Shown piece after piece: positions 18,690 to 29,794 of a stretch of DNA of 38,076 bases (positions are counted from its first letter, which is position 1; each line of letters opens with the position of its first letter). This DNA is from Rhodanobacteraceae bacterium. GTDB lineage: Bacteria > Pseudomonadota > Gammaproteobacteria > Xanthomonadales > Rhodanobacteraceae. The stretch is from assembly GCA_009996615.1 (NCBI GenBank), contig JAACZU010000025.1, forward strand, positions 1 to 38,076. Direction: 5' to 3'. The position numbers and the translations under genes are program-made. Under the pieces are notes generated by a model. That model did no database searches, had not been told where the DNA came from, and saw nothing but the letters and a program-made list of their open reading frames with translations.

Positions 18690-18847
18690 GCCTTCGGTGA
18701 AGAATTTTTTTCGGCGGGCGCGATCGACACGCCGTGGCGCGCGTTCGCGTGCTGCGTCGGGCCGGCGGCGGCGGCCCATCTGCTACGCTATCGGGCTTCC
18801 GTTTCCATGCGTCGCGCGCGATCGCGATGCCGCTTCGAAGGATACCG

Positions 18848-20236
18848 ATGGCCGTCACCCAAGCCCGCACGATGCCTGGCGTGCTCGAACTGCTGCCGCT
18901 CGACCAGGTGGCTTTCCAGTCGATGCTGGACAAGATCCGGCGCAACTTCGAGCGCTTCGGCTTCCTGCCGATCGAGACGCCGGTGATGGAGTTCTCCTCC
19001 GTCCTGCTGACCAAGGAAGGCGGCGAGACCGAGCGCCAGGTCTATTTCGTGCAGTCGACCGGCGCGCTGCAGGCGGCGAAGGACGGCGAGGTGCCGGAAC
19101 TGGCGCTGCGCTTCGACCTGACCGTGCCGCTGGCGCGCTACGTCGCCGAGCACGAGCACGACCTGACGTTCCCGTTCCGCCGCTACCAGATCCAGCGCGT
19201 CTACCGCGGCGAGCGCGCGCAGCGCGGGCGCTTCCGCGAGTTCTACCAGTGCGACATTGACGTGGTCGGCAAGGATGCACTGTCGGTGCGCTACGACGCC
19301 GAGCTGCCGGCGGTCATCTACCACGTGTTCCGCGACCTCGACATCGGCGCGTTCACGATCCAGATCAACAACCGCAAGCTGATGCGCGGCTGGCTGGAGA
19401 AGCTCGGCATCGACGACGGCGACCGCCAGGCCGCGGTGCTACGCGAGGTCGACAAGCTCGACAAGCGCGGCCTCGACGCGGTGCGCGCGACGCTGACCGG
19501 CGAGGAGTTCGGGCTGTCGGCCGATGCGGCCGCGCAGTTGCTCGACTTCGTCGCGTTCCGCTCGACCTCGCTCGCCGAGGCGCTGGCCAAGCTCGACGCA
19601 CTCGGTGCCGGCAGCGAGGCGCTCGAGCAGGGCAGGGCCGAGCTGAAGGAAGTCCTCACGCTGGTCAAGGCGTTCGGCGTGCCCGAGTCGCACTTCGCGC
19701 TGAACCTGTCGATCGCGCGCGGGCTGGACTACTACACCGGCACCGTCTACGAGACCACGCTGAACGCACACCCGCAGATCGGCTCGATCTGCTCCGGCGG
19801 CCGCTACGAGAACCTCGCCAGCCACTACACGAAGTCGCGCCTGCCCGGCGTGGGCATCTCGATCGGCGCCACGCGCCTGTTCTGGCAGCTGCGCGAGGCC
19901 GGCCTGCTCAAGGGCGGTCGCAGCACGGTGCAGGTGCTGGTCGCGCAGATGGACGAGGCCGAGCTGCCGCGCTATCTCGAGCTCGCCAGCGAGCTGCGCG
20001 AGGCCGGCATCAACACCGAGGCCGTGATCGAGCCGGGCAAGCTGGCCCGCCAGTTCAAGTACGCCGACCGCGCCGGCATCCGCTTCGTGCTGGTGCTCGG
20101 CGGCGACGAGATCGCCAAGGGCGTCGTCACAGTCAAGGACCTGCGCACGCAGAACCAGTTCGAGGTCGCGCGCAGCGAGCTCGCCGAGACGCTGTGTGTC
20201 GAGATCGAGCAGGCGGCGGTGATGCCACAGGCCTGA
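18848..20236 (+). CDS. hisS: Histidyl-tRNA synthetase
   Basis: The 462-residue class II aminoacyl-tRNA synthetase charges tRNA-His. I chose ATG 18848 because AAGGA lies five bases upstream and the protein then begins [17 protein letters not shown]; the frame extends further upstream only as low-quality sequence. Motif 2 is visible in [20 protein letters not shown] followed by REFYQCD. The HisRS signature [10 protein letters not shown] and GGRYENL come later, and motif 3 is [12 protein letters not shown]. The C-terminal 95 residues form the anticodon-binding domain. Length and order of motifs are normal for the family. The gene is divergent from the tRNA-Pro gene, and its promoter should lie in the 180 bp between them. 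Confidence 0.95.
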   Translation: MAVTQARTMPGVLELLPLDQVAFQSMLDKIRRNFERFGFLPIETPVMEFSSVLLTKEGGETERQVYFVQSTGALQAAKDGEVPELALRFDLTVPLARYVAEHEHDLTFPFRRYQIQRVYRGERAQRGRFREFYQCDIDVVGKDALSVRYDAELPAVIYHVFRDLDIGAFTIQINNRKLMRGWLEKLGIDDGDRQAAVLREVDKLDKRGLDAVRATLTGEEFGLSADAAAQLLDFVAFRSTSLAEALAKLDALGAGSEALEQGRAELKEVLTLVKAFGVPESHFALNLSIARGLDYYTGTVYETTLNAHPQIGSICSGGRYENLASHYTKSRLPGVGISIGATRLFWQLREAGLLKGGRSTVQVLVAQMDEAELPRYLELASELREAGINTEAVIEPGKLARQFKYADRAGIRFVLVLGGDEIAKGVVTVKDLRTQNQFEVARSELAETLCVEIEQAAVMPQA

Positions 20237-20244
20237 TGATTCTC

Positions 20245-20321
20245 CGTCGTCCCGGCGCACGCCGGGACCCAGTGCCGTATGTTCGGGAAGACGCTGGGTT
20301 CCGGCGTTCGCCGGAACGACG
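20245..20321. repeat. REP-like inverted pair between hisS and hutH
   Basis: A 30-bp arm at 20245-20274 (CGTCGTCCCGGCG, then GCCGGGACCCAGTG) is an imperfect reverse complement of 20292-20321, with about five mismatches. Each arm is itself partly palindromic (CCGGCG/CGCCGG). This is the layout of a two-unit palindromic intergenic element. Confidence 0.8.
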
Positions 20322-20369
20322 AGGCCATTTTCCGCGCGACTCTTTCGTGCGCGACTCTTCAGGAGTGTC

Positions 20370-22253
20370 ATGCAAAGCATTCTCCTCGACGGCAACAGCC
20401 TGACCCGCGACCACGTCGTCGCGATCGCGCGCCACGGTGCACGCGTCGAACTCGACGCGGCGCAGCTCGCGCACGTGCAGCGCGCGGCCGACTTCCTCGC
20501 CGCCAAGGTCGACTGCGGCGAGCCGATCTACGGCGTCACCACCGGCTTCGGCAGCAACGCCGACAAGCTGCTCGGCGCGCATCGCGCGCGTGACGAGCTG
20601 CCCGGCGGCAACCCGGACGCGCCGCAGGGCACGCTGCTGGAGGAACTGCAGCACAACCTCGTCATCACGCACGCGGTCTGCGTCGGCAAGCCGTTCGGCG
20701 CCGACGTCGTGCGCGCGATGCTGGCGATCCGCATCAACACGCTGATGCGCGGCCATTCCGGCATCCGCGTGTCGACGCTGCAGGCGCTGGCGGAGCTGCT
20801 CAACCGCGACGTGATCCCGGTCATCCCGGAGAAGGGCTCGGTCGGCGCGAGCGGCGACCTCGCGCCGTTGTCGCACCTGGCGATCGTGCTGCTCGGCGGC
20901 GGCGAGGCGTTCTTCGGCGGCGAACGCCTGCCCGGCGCCGAGGCGCTCAGGCGCGCCGGGCTCGAGCCGGTGCGGCTGTCGTTCAAGGAAGGCCTCGCGC
21001 TGAACAACGGCACCACGCAGATGCTGGCGACCGCGGTGCTCGCGCTGGACCGGTTGGAAAACCTGATCGCGACCGCCGACCTCGCCGCCGCGATGACGCT
21101 CGATGCGTTCGCCGGCCGCGGCGGCGCGCTGCGCGAGGAAGTCCACGCGCTGCGCCCGCATCCGGGCCAGGTCGAGACCGCGCGCAACGTGCGCGGCCTG
21201 CTCGCAGGCTCGACCCTGATCGACATCGCCTATCACCTGGTGCCGCGCTTCCGCGGCTGGTCGGCCGCGGCGTGGAGCGAGACCGAGGACCAGAAGCAGC
21301 ATTTCGACATCGCCTGGGACTGGGTGCCGACCGCACAGCGCCATGGCCGCGAGGCGTTCTACGCGCGCTTCCTGCCGTTCAAGGGCGGCAAGAAGCACCA
21401 GCCGCAGGACGCCTATTGCCTGCGCTGCATGCCGCAGGTGCACGGCGCGGTGCGCGACGCGTGGGAGCAGGCCTGCCGCGTGATCGACATCGAACTGAAC
21501 GCGGTCACCGACAACCCGCTGATCTTCCCCGACGCCGACGGCGCCGCCGTGATCGAGGAGCAGGTGATCTCGGCCGGCCACTTCCACGGCATGCCGCTCG
21601 CGCTCGCGATGAGTTACGTCAAGGCGGCGATCCCGGTGCTCGCGTCCATCTCCGAGCGGCGCCTGAACAAGCTGGTCGACCCGGCCAACAACGATGGCCT
21701 GCCGGCGTTCCTGATCGGCAACGAGGACGCGACCGATTCGGGCTTCATGATCGTGCAGTACACCGCCGCCGCGCTGGTCAACGACCTCGCCACGCGCGCG
21801 CATCCGGCCAGCGTGTATTCGGTGCCGACCAGCGCGAACGCCGAGGACCACGTCTCGATGGGCGCGAACGAGGCACGCCACGTGCTCGAGATGACCGAGG
21901 ACCTCGGCCATGTGCTCGCGCTGGAGCTGTACACCGCCGCGCAGGCGCTCGACTACCGCCAGGACATGCTCAACGCCGCGCGCCGCCTGGCCCGGCGCGG
22001 CGACTGGCAGGCGCTCGCCGGCAAGATCGCCAACGCGCCGGGCGTTGGCGACCCGGCCCGCGCGCAGTTCGAGGACGAGGTGCGCGCGCTGATGGCCGCG
22101 CTGGCCGAGGCCGAGGCGTTCCACGCCGGCGCCGCGGTCGAGCGCGCGCGCGCGACGATCCGCGAACGCATCGCGTTCATGAGCCGCGACCGCGCGATGG
22201 ACGGCGACGTGCGCGCGATTTGCGAGCTGGTGGCGGAAGGCGGGTTGGTCTAG
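20370..22253 (+). CDS. hutH: Histidine ammonia-lyase, long variant
   Basis: The enzyme removes ammonia from histidine to give urocanate, the first step of histidine breakdown. ATG 20370 has AGGAG four bases upstream. The Ala160-Ser161-Gly162 triad in GSVGASGDLAPLSH forms the MIO prosthetic group. Tyr54 in IYGVTTGFGS, His101 in NLVITHAV, Asn212 in LNNGTTQ, and Tyr349 and Arg352 in QDAYCLRCMPQ match catalytic positions. The His101 context favours histidine over phenylalanine or tyrosine. At 627 residues it exceeds the usual 510; about 50 extra residues sit between the LLAGS segment (280) and QDAY (346), rich in Trp and Arg. No other hut genes are nearby, so a role outside the classical hut operon, or a different aromatic substrate, remains possible. 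Confidence 0.85.
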   Translation: MQSILLDGNSLTRDHVVAIARHGARVELDAAQLAHVQRAADFLAAKVDCGEPIYGVTTGFGSNADKLLGAHRARDELPGGNPDAPQGTLLEELQHNLVITHAVCVGKPFGADVVRAMLAIRINTLMRGHSGIRVSTLQALAELLNRDVIPVIPEKGSVGASGDLAPLSHLAIVLLGGGEAFFGGERLPGAEALRRAGLEPVRLSFKEGLALNNGTTQMLATAVLALDRLENLIATADLAAAMTLDAFAGRGGALREEVHALRPHPGQVETARNVRGLLAGSTLIDIAYHLVPRFRGWSAAAWSETEDQKQHFDIAWDWVPTAQRHGREAFYARFLPFKGGKKHQPQDAYCLRCMPQVHGAVRDAWEQACRVIDIELNAVTDNPLIFPDADGAAVIEEQVISAGHFHGMPLALAMSYVKAAIPVLASISERRLNKLVDPANNDGLPAFLIGNEDATDSGFMIVQYTAAALVNDLATRAHPASVYSVPTSANAEDHVSMGANEARHVLEMTEDLGHVLALELYTAAQALDYRQDMLNAARRLARRGDWQALAGKIANAPGVGDPARAQFEDEVRALMAALAEAEAFHAGAAVERARATIRERIAFMSRDRAMDGDVRAICELVAEGGLV

Positions 22254-22265
22254 TCCGCTTTTGAG

Positions 22266-22286
22266 CCCTCCCCTTCAAGGGGAGGG
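22266..22286. repeat. Short perfect palindrome after hutH
   Basis: CCCTCCCCTT and AAGGGGAGGG flank a single C. It could act as a bidirectional transcription barrier between hutH and the convergent carboxypeptidase gene, but there is no T-run. Confidence 0.7.
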
Positions 22287-22382
22287 TTGGGTGGGGATGG
22301 TGTTGCTGCCGCGTCATTCATCGTGCGCCGCGGCTTCGCCGCGTCGCCGCCTTCTCCTCGTGGGGAAAGGAGAAAAGCCGCA

Positions 22383-22463
22383 CCTCGTAGGCTGGACGGC
22401 CGCAGGCCGGCCGGCGCTTTCTGCGCCGGAGCCGGCCGCGCTGCGCGCGTCCAGCCTACGAGG
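22383..22463. repeat. Inverted repeat element CCTCGTAGGCTGGACG
   Basis: CCTCGTAGGCTGGACG at 22383-22398 is mirrored by CGTCCAGCCTACGAGG at 22448-22463, enclosing a GC-rich centre with further small palindromes. The same arms (CGTAGGCTGGACG) recur at 37056-37128, so this is a dispersed family. Confidence 0.85.
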
Positions 22464-22496
22464 TCGGGTGCACCGCGGCTTCGCATCACGCGTGCA

Positions 22497-25202
22497 TCAA
22501 GGCTCGAACCCGTCCACGAAGATCCGGTCGGACGTGTCCGCCGCGCAGCTCACGGCGACGTTGCCGACATTCGCGTTCGCCGTGCCGCTGGCGTTGGCGA
22601 TCGTGCAGGTCTGGCCGGCCGGTTGCGTCGCGATCGTGACCGCGTACGCCGAGCCGTACGCCAATGTGCTCGGGAACGTGAACGTCGTCGCCGTCGGTGC
22701 GATCGACAGCGGCGTGCCGCCGTTGAGCGTCAGCGCGAGGCCGCTACCGGTGAGACCGCCCAGCGTGCCGCCGATCGTGTACTGGTCAGGATCGAACGTC
22801 GCGGTCAGCGTGCAGTTGGCCGTGAGCGGGCCGGCTGCGTAGATCGGCGCGTTGAACGTGCCGGGACAGCCGCTGACGCTGGTGACGTGCTGGCCGGTGC
22901 CCGGCGTCACGGTGAAGTTCAGCGTCGAGCCCGCTGCCACGCTCTGTGGCGTCGACGGATTGAGCGTGCCGTTGCCGACCACCGCGGGCGTGACCGTGAC
23001 CTGGTTCGTCACGCAGGTCACCGCGACGTTGGCGACGTTCGCGCTCGCCGTGCCGCTGGCGTTGGCGATCGTGCAGGTCTGGTTCGTCGGCTGCGTCGCG
23101 ATCGTCACCGTGTAGGTCGAGCCGTACGCCAGCGTGGTCGGGAACGTGAACGTCGTCGCCGTCGGCGCGATCGTCAGCGGCGTGCCGCCGTTGAGCTGCA
23201 GCGCGAGGCCGCTGCCGCTGAGACCGCTCAGCGTGCCGCCGATCGTGTACTGGTCCGGATCGAACGTCGCGGTCAGCGTGCAGTCGGCGTACAGCGGGCT
23301 GGTCGTGTAGGTCGGCGCGGCGAACGTGCCGGGGCAGCCGGCGACGGTGCGCACGTGCTGGCCGGTGGCCGGCGTCACGGTGAACGTCAGCGACGTACCG
23401 GACGCGACCGTCTGCGGCGTCGACGGGCTGATCGAGCCGCTGCCGACCACGGCCGGCGTGGCGGTGACGCTGCCAGGCGGGGCGGCCACGTCGACGAACA
23501 CCGCGTCCGGCGTGCCCGCCGTGCCGGCGCCGCCGCCGGCCGTGTTCACGCCCTGCACGTAGAGGATGTGCCGACCCGGTGCGAGGCCGACGAGGCTGAT
23601 GTCGGCGCGCACGGTCTCGGTCTTGCCGTCGAACGCGCCGTCGCTGGCCGACAGCGCGATCGGCGTCGCGCCCGGCTCCCACGGCAGCGTGTCGATGTAC
23701 GCGTTCGCGGCCTTGATCGTGTAGGTGGACTGCGTGCCGTTGGTCTGCTTGTAGCGCAGGTCGTCGATGGTCGCCGTCAGCGTCACGTAGGGGCCGCCGG
23801 CGCCTTGGGCCGGTGCCGACACGGCCAGGTTGTAGGCATCGGGTCCGAGCGGGAGCTTGTACGGCGCGGCTGCCGTGCGCGCGGCGTATTTCAGCGCGGC
23901 GAGGTTTTTCGGATACGTCGAATTGGTGAACGACGTGCACGACTCGAAGAACGCGGTGCCGAGCTCGATCGTGTAGGCCGGAACGCCGAGCGTGCCGTAG
24001 AAATTGTCGTCGGTGGCGCCGTCGGTCGGGTACAGCACGCCCGGCTCCCAGGATTGCGCGGGCTTGTAGTCGTTGAACCAGGCCAGGCGCCGACCGAGGG
24101 TGCGTAGCCCGTCGCGGTTCGGGGCTGCATTCTGCGTATCGCCCCAGGACCACACGACCAGCTGCGAATAGCTGTGGATGTCGAAGAACAGGCCGGCGTA
24201 GTCGTCCGGTGCGGCCACGCTGATGTCGTCCGGTCGTCGATCCGGCAGCACGCCGCCGCTGTAGACGCCGCCTGCGCCGGGCGTGCCGGCGACATAGCGC
24301 ACGAGGTTCTGCGTTTCCGGCTCCGAGCCGGCGGTCGGTCCGCGGTAGGTGTCGTTGCACTTGGTCCCGCTCGAGCCCTGGCCGTTCGTGATGTTCCAGT
24401 GGAACGGGAAGTTGCGGTTCAGGTCGATGCCGGTGCTGTTCTGCGTGCTGCAGTAGCCGTTGACCGAATCGGTGTTCTTGCGCCAGGAAATGCCGGTTTC
24501 GGCCTTCTTGCGGCCGTCCGGGTTCGCCTGCAGGATGAGGCGGAAGTCGACATGGTCGACCAGCCAGGTCGCCTGCGGATCGGTGCCGTAGCCGTTGACC
24601 AGCCATTCGGCCATGCGCGTGAGCAGCTCGGCCGGCGTGTATTCGCGCGCGTGGATCGAGCCGAACACGACCATCTTCGGCCGGCCCGGATCGGCCGTCG
24701 CGGTGGCCAGGTTGGTCACGCGCAGCGCGCGCATCATGTAGCCCTGCGCGGCATTCTGCGTCTTCTCCCAGCTCGGGCCGATCTCGTGGATCTCGGCGAG
24801 GTTCGGGCGCGTCGTCACCAGATCGTCCATCGTCTGGTAGGTGCCCTCGACCGTGCGGTAGCAGGTGTAGCCGGGAATGCCCGGATAGCCGCCGTCGGTG
24901 AAATACGGGCGCCGTGACTCGATGGCCTCCTGCAGCGTCGCGTAGAAGCTGCGCAGGCGCGCCGTGTCGGCCACGTCGATCGTGACGGTCAGGCCGGCGT
25001 CCTCCAGCGCGGCGATGCCGGCCTCGTCGGTGTCCACGCGCAGCGTCTGGCGCTGGGCGTCGACCGTAACGTGCTGGAATTGCGCCGCGGCCCGAATCAG
25101 GGCGGCCTGGTCGGGCCAGTGGGCCTCGACGACCCATTCTTCGGCCACGGCGGAGTGAAGGCAGGCGGTCGAGACCGCCAGCGCGAGCAAGGTTCTACGC
25201 AT
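22497..25202 (-). CDS. Secreted M14-family zinc carboxypeptidase with C-terminal repeats
   Basis: The 901-residue protein starts at ATG 25202, with GGGGAA upstream, giving a Sec signal peptide (MRRTLLALAVSTACLHSAVA). After a propeptide-like region comes an M14 catalytic domain. HARE in FGSIHAREYTPAE supplies two zinc ligands, GIDLNRNFPFHWN is the substrate-binding segment, HSYSQLVVWSW gives the third zinc ligand, and YTIELGTAFFES contains the catalytic Glu. The C-terminal third holds two tandem 152-residue repeats, each a Cys-containing beta-rich unit with GTPLTIAPTATTF-type strands. The protein ends in DRIFVDGFEP, a tail that I remember from many secreted Xanthomonadales proteins. It probably trims peptides outside the cell or at the cell surface; the repeats may serve attachment. 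It converges on hutH and shows no operon partners. Confidence 0.88.
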   Translation of the reverse strand: MRRTLLALAVSTACLHSAVAEEWVVEAHWPDQAALIRAAAQFQHVTVDAQRQTLRVDTDEAGIAALEDAGLTVTIDVADTARLRSFYATLQEAIESRRPYFTDGGYPGIPGYTCYRTVEGTYQTMDDLVTTRPNLAEIHEIGPSWEKTQNAAQGYMMRALRVTNLATATADPGRPKMVVFGSIHAREYTPAELLTRMAEWLVNGYGTDPQATWLVDHVDFRLILQANPDGRKKAETGISWRKNTDSVNGYCSTQNSTGIDLNRNFPFHWNITNGQGSSGTKCNDTYRGPTAGSEPETQNLVRYVAGTPGAGGVYSGGVLPDRRPDDISVAAPDDYAGLFFDIHSYSQLVVWSWGDTQNAAPNRDGLRTLGRRLAWFNDYKPAQSWEPGVLYPTDGATDDNFYGTLGVPAYTIELGTAFFESCTSFTNSTYPKNLAALKYAARTAAAPYKLPLGPDAYNLAVSAPAQGAGGPYVTLTATIDDLRYKQTNGTQSTYTIKAANAYIDTLPWEPGATPIALSASDGAFDGKTETVRADISLVGLAPGRHILYVQGVNTAGGGAGTAGTPDAVFVDVAAPPGSVTATPAVVGSGSISPSTPQTVASGTSLTFTVTPATGQHVRTVAGCPGTFAAPTYTTSPLYADCTLTATFDPDQYTIGGTLSGLSGSGLALQLNGGTPLTIAPTATTFTFPTTLAYGSTYTVTIATQPTNQTCTIANASGTASANVANVAVTCVTNQVTVTPAVVGNGTLNPSTPQSVAAGSTLNFTVTPGTGQHVTSVSGCPGTFNAPIYAAGPLTANCTLTATFDPDQYTIGGTLGGLTGSGLALTLNGGTPLSIAPTATTFTFPSTLAYGSAYAVTIATQPAGQTCTIANASGTANANVGNVAVSCAADTSDRIFVDGFEP
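22545..23468 (-). repeat. Two tandem 456-bp coding repeats in the carboxypeptidase gene
   Basis: Codons for 152 residues at 23013-23468 are repeated at 22545-23000, separated by a four-codon linker. The units are highly similar in DNA and protein; both contain ATFDPDQYTIGGTL and TCTIANASGTA. This points to recent duplication or ongoing homogenisation. Confidence 0.9.
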
Positions 25203-25460
25203 GGATATTCCCCGGTGTGAAGGAACGCCTGGACAAGCCGTGTTCCCGCGACAGCGGAAACCGCTCCTTCCCATGGATGCCCGTGGACGCGGGCATGACG
25301 TCCAACACTTGCTCAAACCTTCCCGAAGCGACGAATACTAGCGGCGACGGGCTGGCGAGCAGAAGAGGGGATTTTGTAAAGATGAGTACACGCGCACTGC
25401 GCGATTTGTAGCCCGTGGGAGGGACTTGGGGCCCGATGCCTCTCGCCATTCGCCCAGAGA

Positions 25461-25535
25461 GCATCGCGGCTTCCGCCGCTCCCACCGAAAGGCTGCGCTT
25501 CGTCGTTCATGTGGGAGCGCCGGCAGGCGCGATGC
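25461..25535. repeat. REP-pair element, copy 1
   Basis: GCATCGCGGCTTCCGCCGCT then CCCAC at 25461-25485 faces its degenerate reverse complement GTGGGAGCGCCGGCAGGCGC then GATGC at 25511-25535. This is a head-to-head pair of 25-bp palindromic units around a 25-bp spacer. Confidence 0.88.
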
Positions 25536-25587
25536 TTTTCGGCGTCATCGAAACGCCATCCCGCCCCCTTGCAGCCCCTTGCATTGA

Positions 25588-28149
<2,562 letters not shown>

Positions 28150-28179
28150 GCCGGAGGTGGCTGGAGGCGCCGTCGCCGG

Positions 28180-28208
28180 CTGACCGGGCGGCCTCACTTC
28201 GCTATCAT
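28180..28208 (+). promoter_or_regulatory. Predicted sigma-70 promoter of the winged-helix/nucleotidyltransferase operon
   Basis: CTGACC (28180-28185) and TATCAT (28203-28208) are spaced by exactly 17 bp and match the consensus at four and five positions. The promoter begins 31 bp after the ligA stop codon, so the module can be expressed on its own. Confidence 0.6.
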
Positions 28209-28228
28209 TGTCCCGCGTCTCAGGACAA
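28208..28228 (+). promoter_or_regulatory. Operator-like inverted repeat TTGTCC-N9-GGACAA
   Basis: A perfect 6-bp inverted repeat overlaps the end of the -10 box and the expected transcription start. This is the place where an autoregulatory repressor would bind; the winged-helix protein encoded next is the obvious candidate. Confidence 0.5.
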
Positions 28229-28251
28229 AGGACGGCTGACTCGGGTCCGTC

Positions 28252-28890
28252 ATGAAAAGTCAAGATATTCTCCTGCTGTTGAAGCTGGTGAGCCTGGAGC
28301 GGCAGCAGGCGGCTGCCGTCGCCGCCGGTCGCGATGTGCCAGCTATTCCGCACGCCTGGCGCGGCTGGACGACGGATTCACTCGATGGGCAGGCGGAAGA
28401 GCCGCTGTTCACTGGGGACGACGCCTACTCGATGCGGGCGCTGGAGGAATCCACCGGCATCAGCAAATCCGAGGTCAGCAGCGCGCTGCGGCGCTGCACG
28501 CAGGTCGGCCTGGCCAAGGCCGAGCGCGGCACCGGCTACCCGCGCGTCAATACCCGTGCGCTGCTCGGATTCATCCTGCACGGCCTCAGGTATGTGTTTC
28601 CCGCGCAGCCGGGGCCGCTGGTGCGAGGCATTCCCACAACATACGCTGCACCCGTGCTGGCAGGTCGTCTGCTGTCGGCGGGCGAGCAGGCCTGTGTCTG
28701 GGAAGACGCCTACGGCAGTGTCCAAGGGCAGCGGGTCGAGCCCCTGTACAAATCGGTGCCGCGCGCGGTACGCCGCGATCCGCAGCTCTACGCCATGCTG
28801 GCGCTGTTGGATGCCATTCGCCTGGGGCAGGAGCGTGAGTCGGCGCTGGCCGGGAAGTTGCTGCAGCAATACCTGCGGGAAATGCCATGA
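28252..28890 (+). CDS. Winged-helix DNA-binding protein, likely antitoxin/regulator of the next gene
   Basis: The 212-residue protein has a helix-turn-helix around residues 60-90 (MRALEESTGISKSEVSSALR) of the MarR/winged-helix type. The hydrophobic N-terminus (MKSQDILLLLKLVSL) is probably a folding helix, not an export signal. The C-terminal half is not recognisable to me. Its stop codon overlaps the start of the nucleotidyltransferase gene as ATGA, so the two are translationally coupled. The order, regulator first and nucleotidyltransferase second, is that of AbiE-type type IV toxin-antitoxin modules (AbiEi/AbiEii). A promoter with an operator-like inverted repeat lies directly upstream and fits negative autoregulation. 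The ribosome-binding site before ATG 28252 is poor. Toxin-antitoxin function is inferred from layout. Confidence 0.6.
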   Translation: MKSQDILLLLKLVSLERQQAAAVAAGRDVPAIPHAWRGWTTDSLDGQAEEPLFTGDDAYSMRALEESTGISKSEVSSALRRCTQVGLAKAERGTGYPRVNTRALLGFILHGLRYVFPAQPGPLVRGIPTTYAAPVLAGRLLSAGEQACVWEDAYGSVQGQRVEPLYKSVPRAVRRDPQLYAMLALLDAIRLGQERESALAGKLLQQYLREMP

Positions 28891-29612
28891 CGGCAGCCGG
28901 CGGCAACTGGAAGATCCAGGAGGTCATGCTGCAGCAAGTAGCCGCTGCGCTCGGGCCGGAGCTGCTGCGCGAAGTGGCCTTCGTCGGCGGTTGCACCACC
29001 GGCCTGCTGATCACCGACGCCTTTACCCGTGAGGCAGTGCGTTTCACCGACGACGTGGATGTGATCGTGCATGTGCTGGGGCCGGGCAATTGGCACTCCC
29101 TGCAACAGACGTTGAGTCGGAAAGGATTCCGTGCCTCGCCCGAGGACGAGGTGATCTGTCGCACGCGCCTGCGGGGGAGCGGAGGCAACGATCTCGTCGT
29201 CGATTTCATGCCCGACGACGAAGCCATCCTGGGCTTCGGCAACCGCTGGTATGCCGAAGCCCTGCAATACGCCGGCGACCATGCCCTGCCAAGTGGCACC
29301 GTGATCCGGGTGGTGACGCCGCCGTATTTCCTGGGCACCAAGCTGGAAGCCTTCCGCGGTCGCGGCAACAACGATCCGCTGGCCAGCCGCGACATCGAGG
29401 ACATCCTCAACGTGGTCGATGGTCGTCCTACGCTGGGGGAGGAGATCGGCCGCGCGCCGGACGGGCTGCGCCGGGACATCGCAGCGCACATCGCCGAATT
29501 GCTGCGTCATCGGGATTTCGAATACGCTGTGCAGGCCGCCGCACGCAACAACCGCCAGCGCGAGGATCTGATCTTCCAGCGTCTGGAAACCATCAAAGCT
29601 TTTGGCGGGTAA
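28887..29612 (+). CDS. AbiEii-like nucleotidyltransferase
   Basis: The 241-residue protein has the polymerase-beta nucleotidyltransferase signature: the Gly-Gly pair at 34-35 in AFVGGCTTGLL, the metal-binding Asp56-X-Asp58 in RFTDDVDVIV, and a likely third carboxylate Asp106 in DLVVDFMPDD. This pattern and the length fit the AbiEii/MNT-like family, whose toxic members add nucleotides to tRNA or another acceptor. The conserved PPYFLGTKLEAFRGRGNNDP segment (continuing LASRDIEDI) is a usual second landmark of these proteins. The gene overlaps the upstream winged-helix gene by four bases. Immediately after its stop, the sequence turns into a decayed ligA fragment, so the module seems to have been inserted beside ligA. 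Confidence 0.7.
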   Translation: MTAAGGNWKIQEVMLQQVAAALGPELLREVAFVGGCTTGLLITDAFTREAVRFTDDVDVIVHVLGPGNWHSLQQTLSRKGFRASPEDEVICRTRLRGSGGNDLVVDFMPDDEAILGFGNRWYAEALQYAGDHALPSGTVIRVVTPPYFLGTKLEAFRGRGNNDPLASRDIEDILNVVDGRPTLGEEIGRAPDGLRRDIAAHIAELLRHRDFEYAVQAAARNNRQREDLIFQRLETIKAFGG

Positions 29613-29636
29613 TCCAGTGCTGTCCATCAGCAGCAC

Positions 29637-29790
29637 CGGCGTGACAATCGTCGATGCACATGCGCCATCGCCGAAGCTGCGCACGGCACTCGACATCGCG
29701 ACGCTGCTGACCAACACCTCGAAGTGTCGAAGCTGACCGAGAAGCGCGCCAGCCGGCTCGCCACCACTTCGCTCGCCTCGACGCTCCCGG
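29637..29790 (+). pseudogene. Decayed internal fragment of ligA
   Basis: This stretch aligns closely with ligA at about 27594-27750. The reading VTIVDAHAPSPKLRTALDIA then TLLTN parallels [20 protein letters not shown] then TLLTN in the intact gene. An extra base after AACA breaks the frame, and further DNA similarity (CTGACCGAGAAGCGCGCC) continues in shifted frames until about 29790. It covers only the helix-hairpin-helix part of the gene. The divergence is high enough that the piece came either from an old duplication or from another strain's ligA. Confidence 0.85.
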
Positions 29791-29794
29791 ATCA

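Noticed and set aside
20133-22124. A 663-codon minus-strand frame opposite hutH
   Set aside because: Low-complexity, His- and Arg-rich antisense translation of hutH with no recognisable domain.
22287-24107. A 606-codon Arg-rich plus-strand frame opposite the carboxypeptidase gene
   Set aside because: Antisense shadow whose apparent repeats merely mirror the tandem repeats of the real gene.
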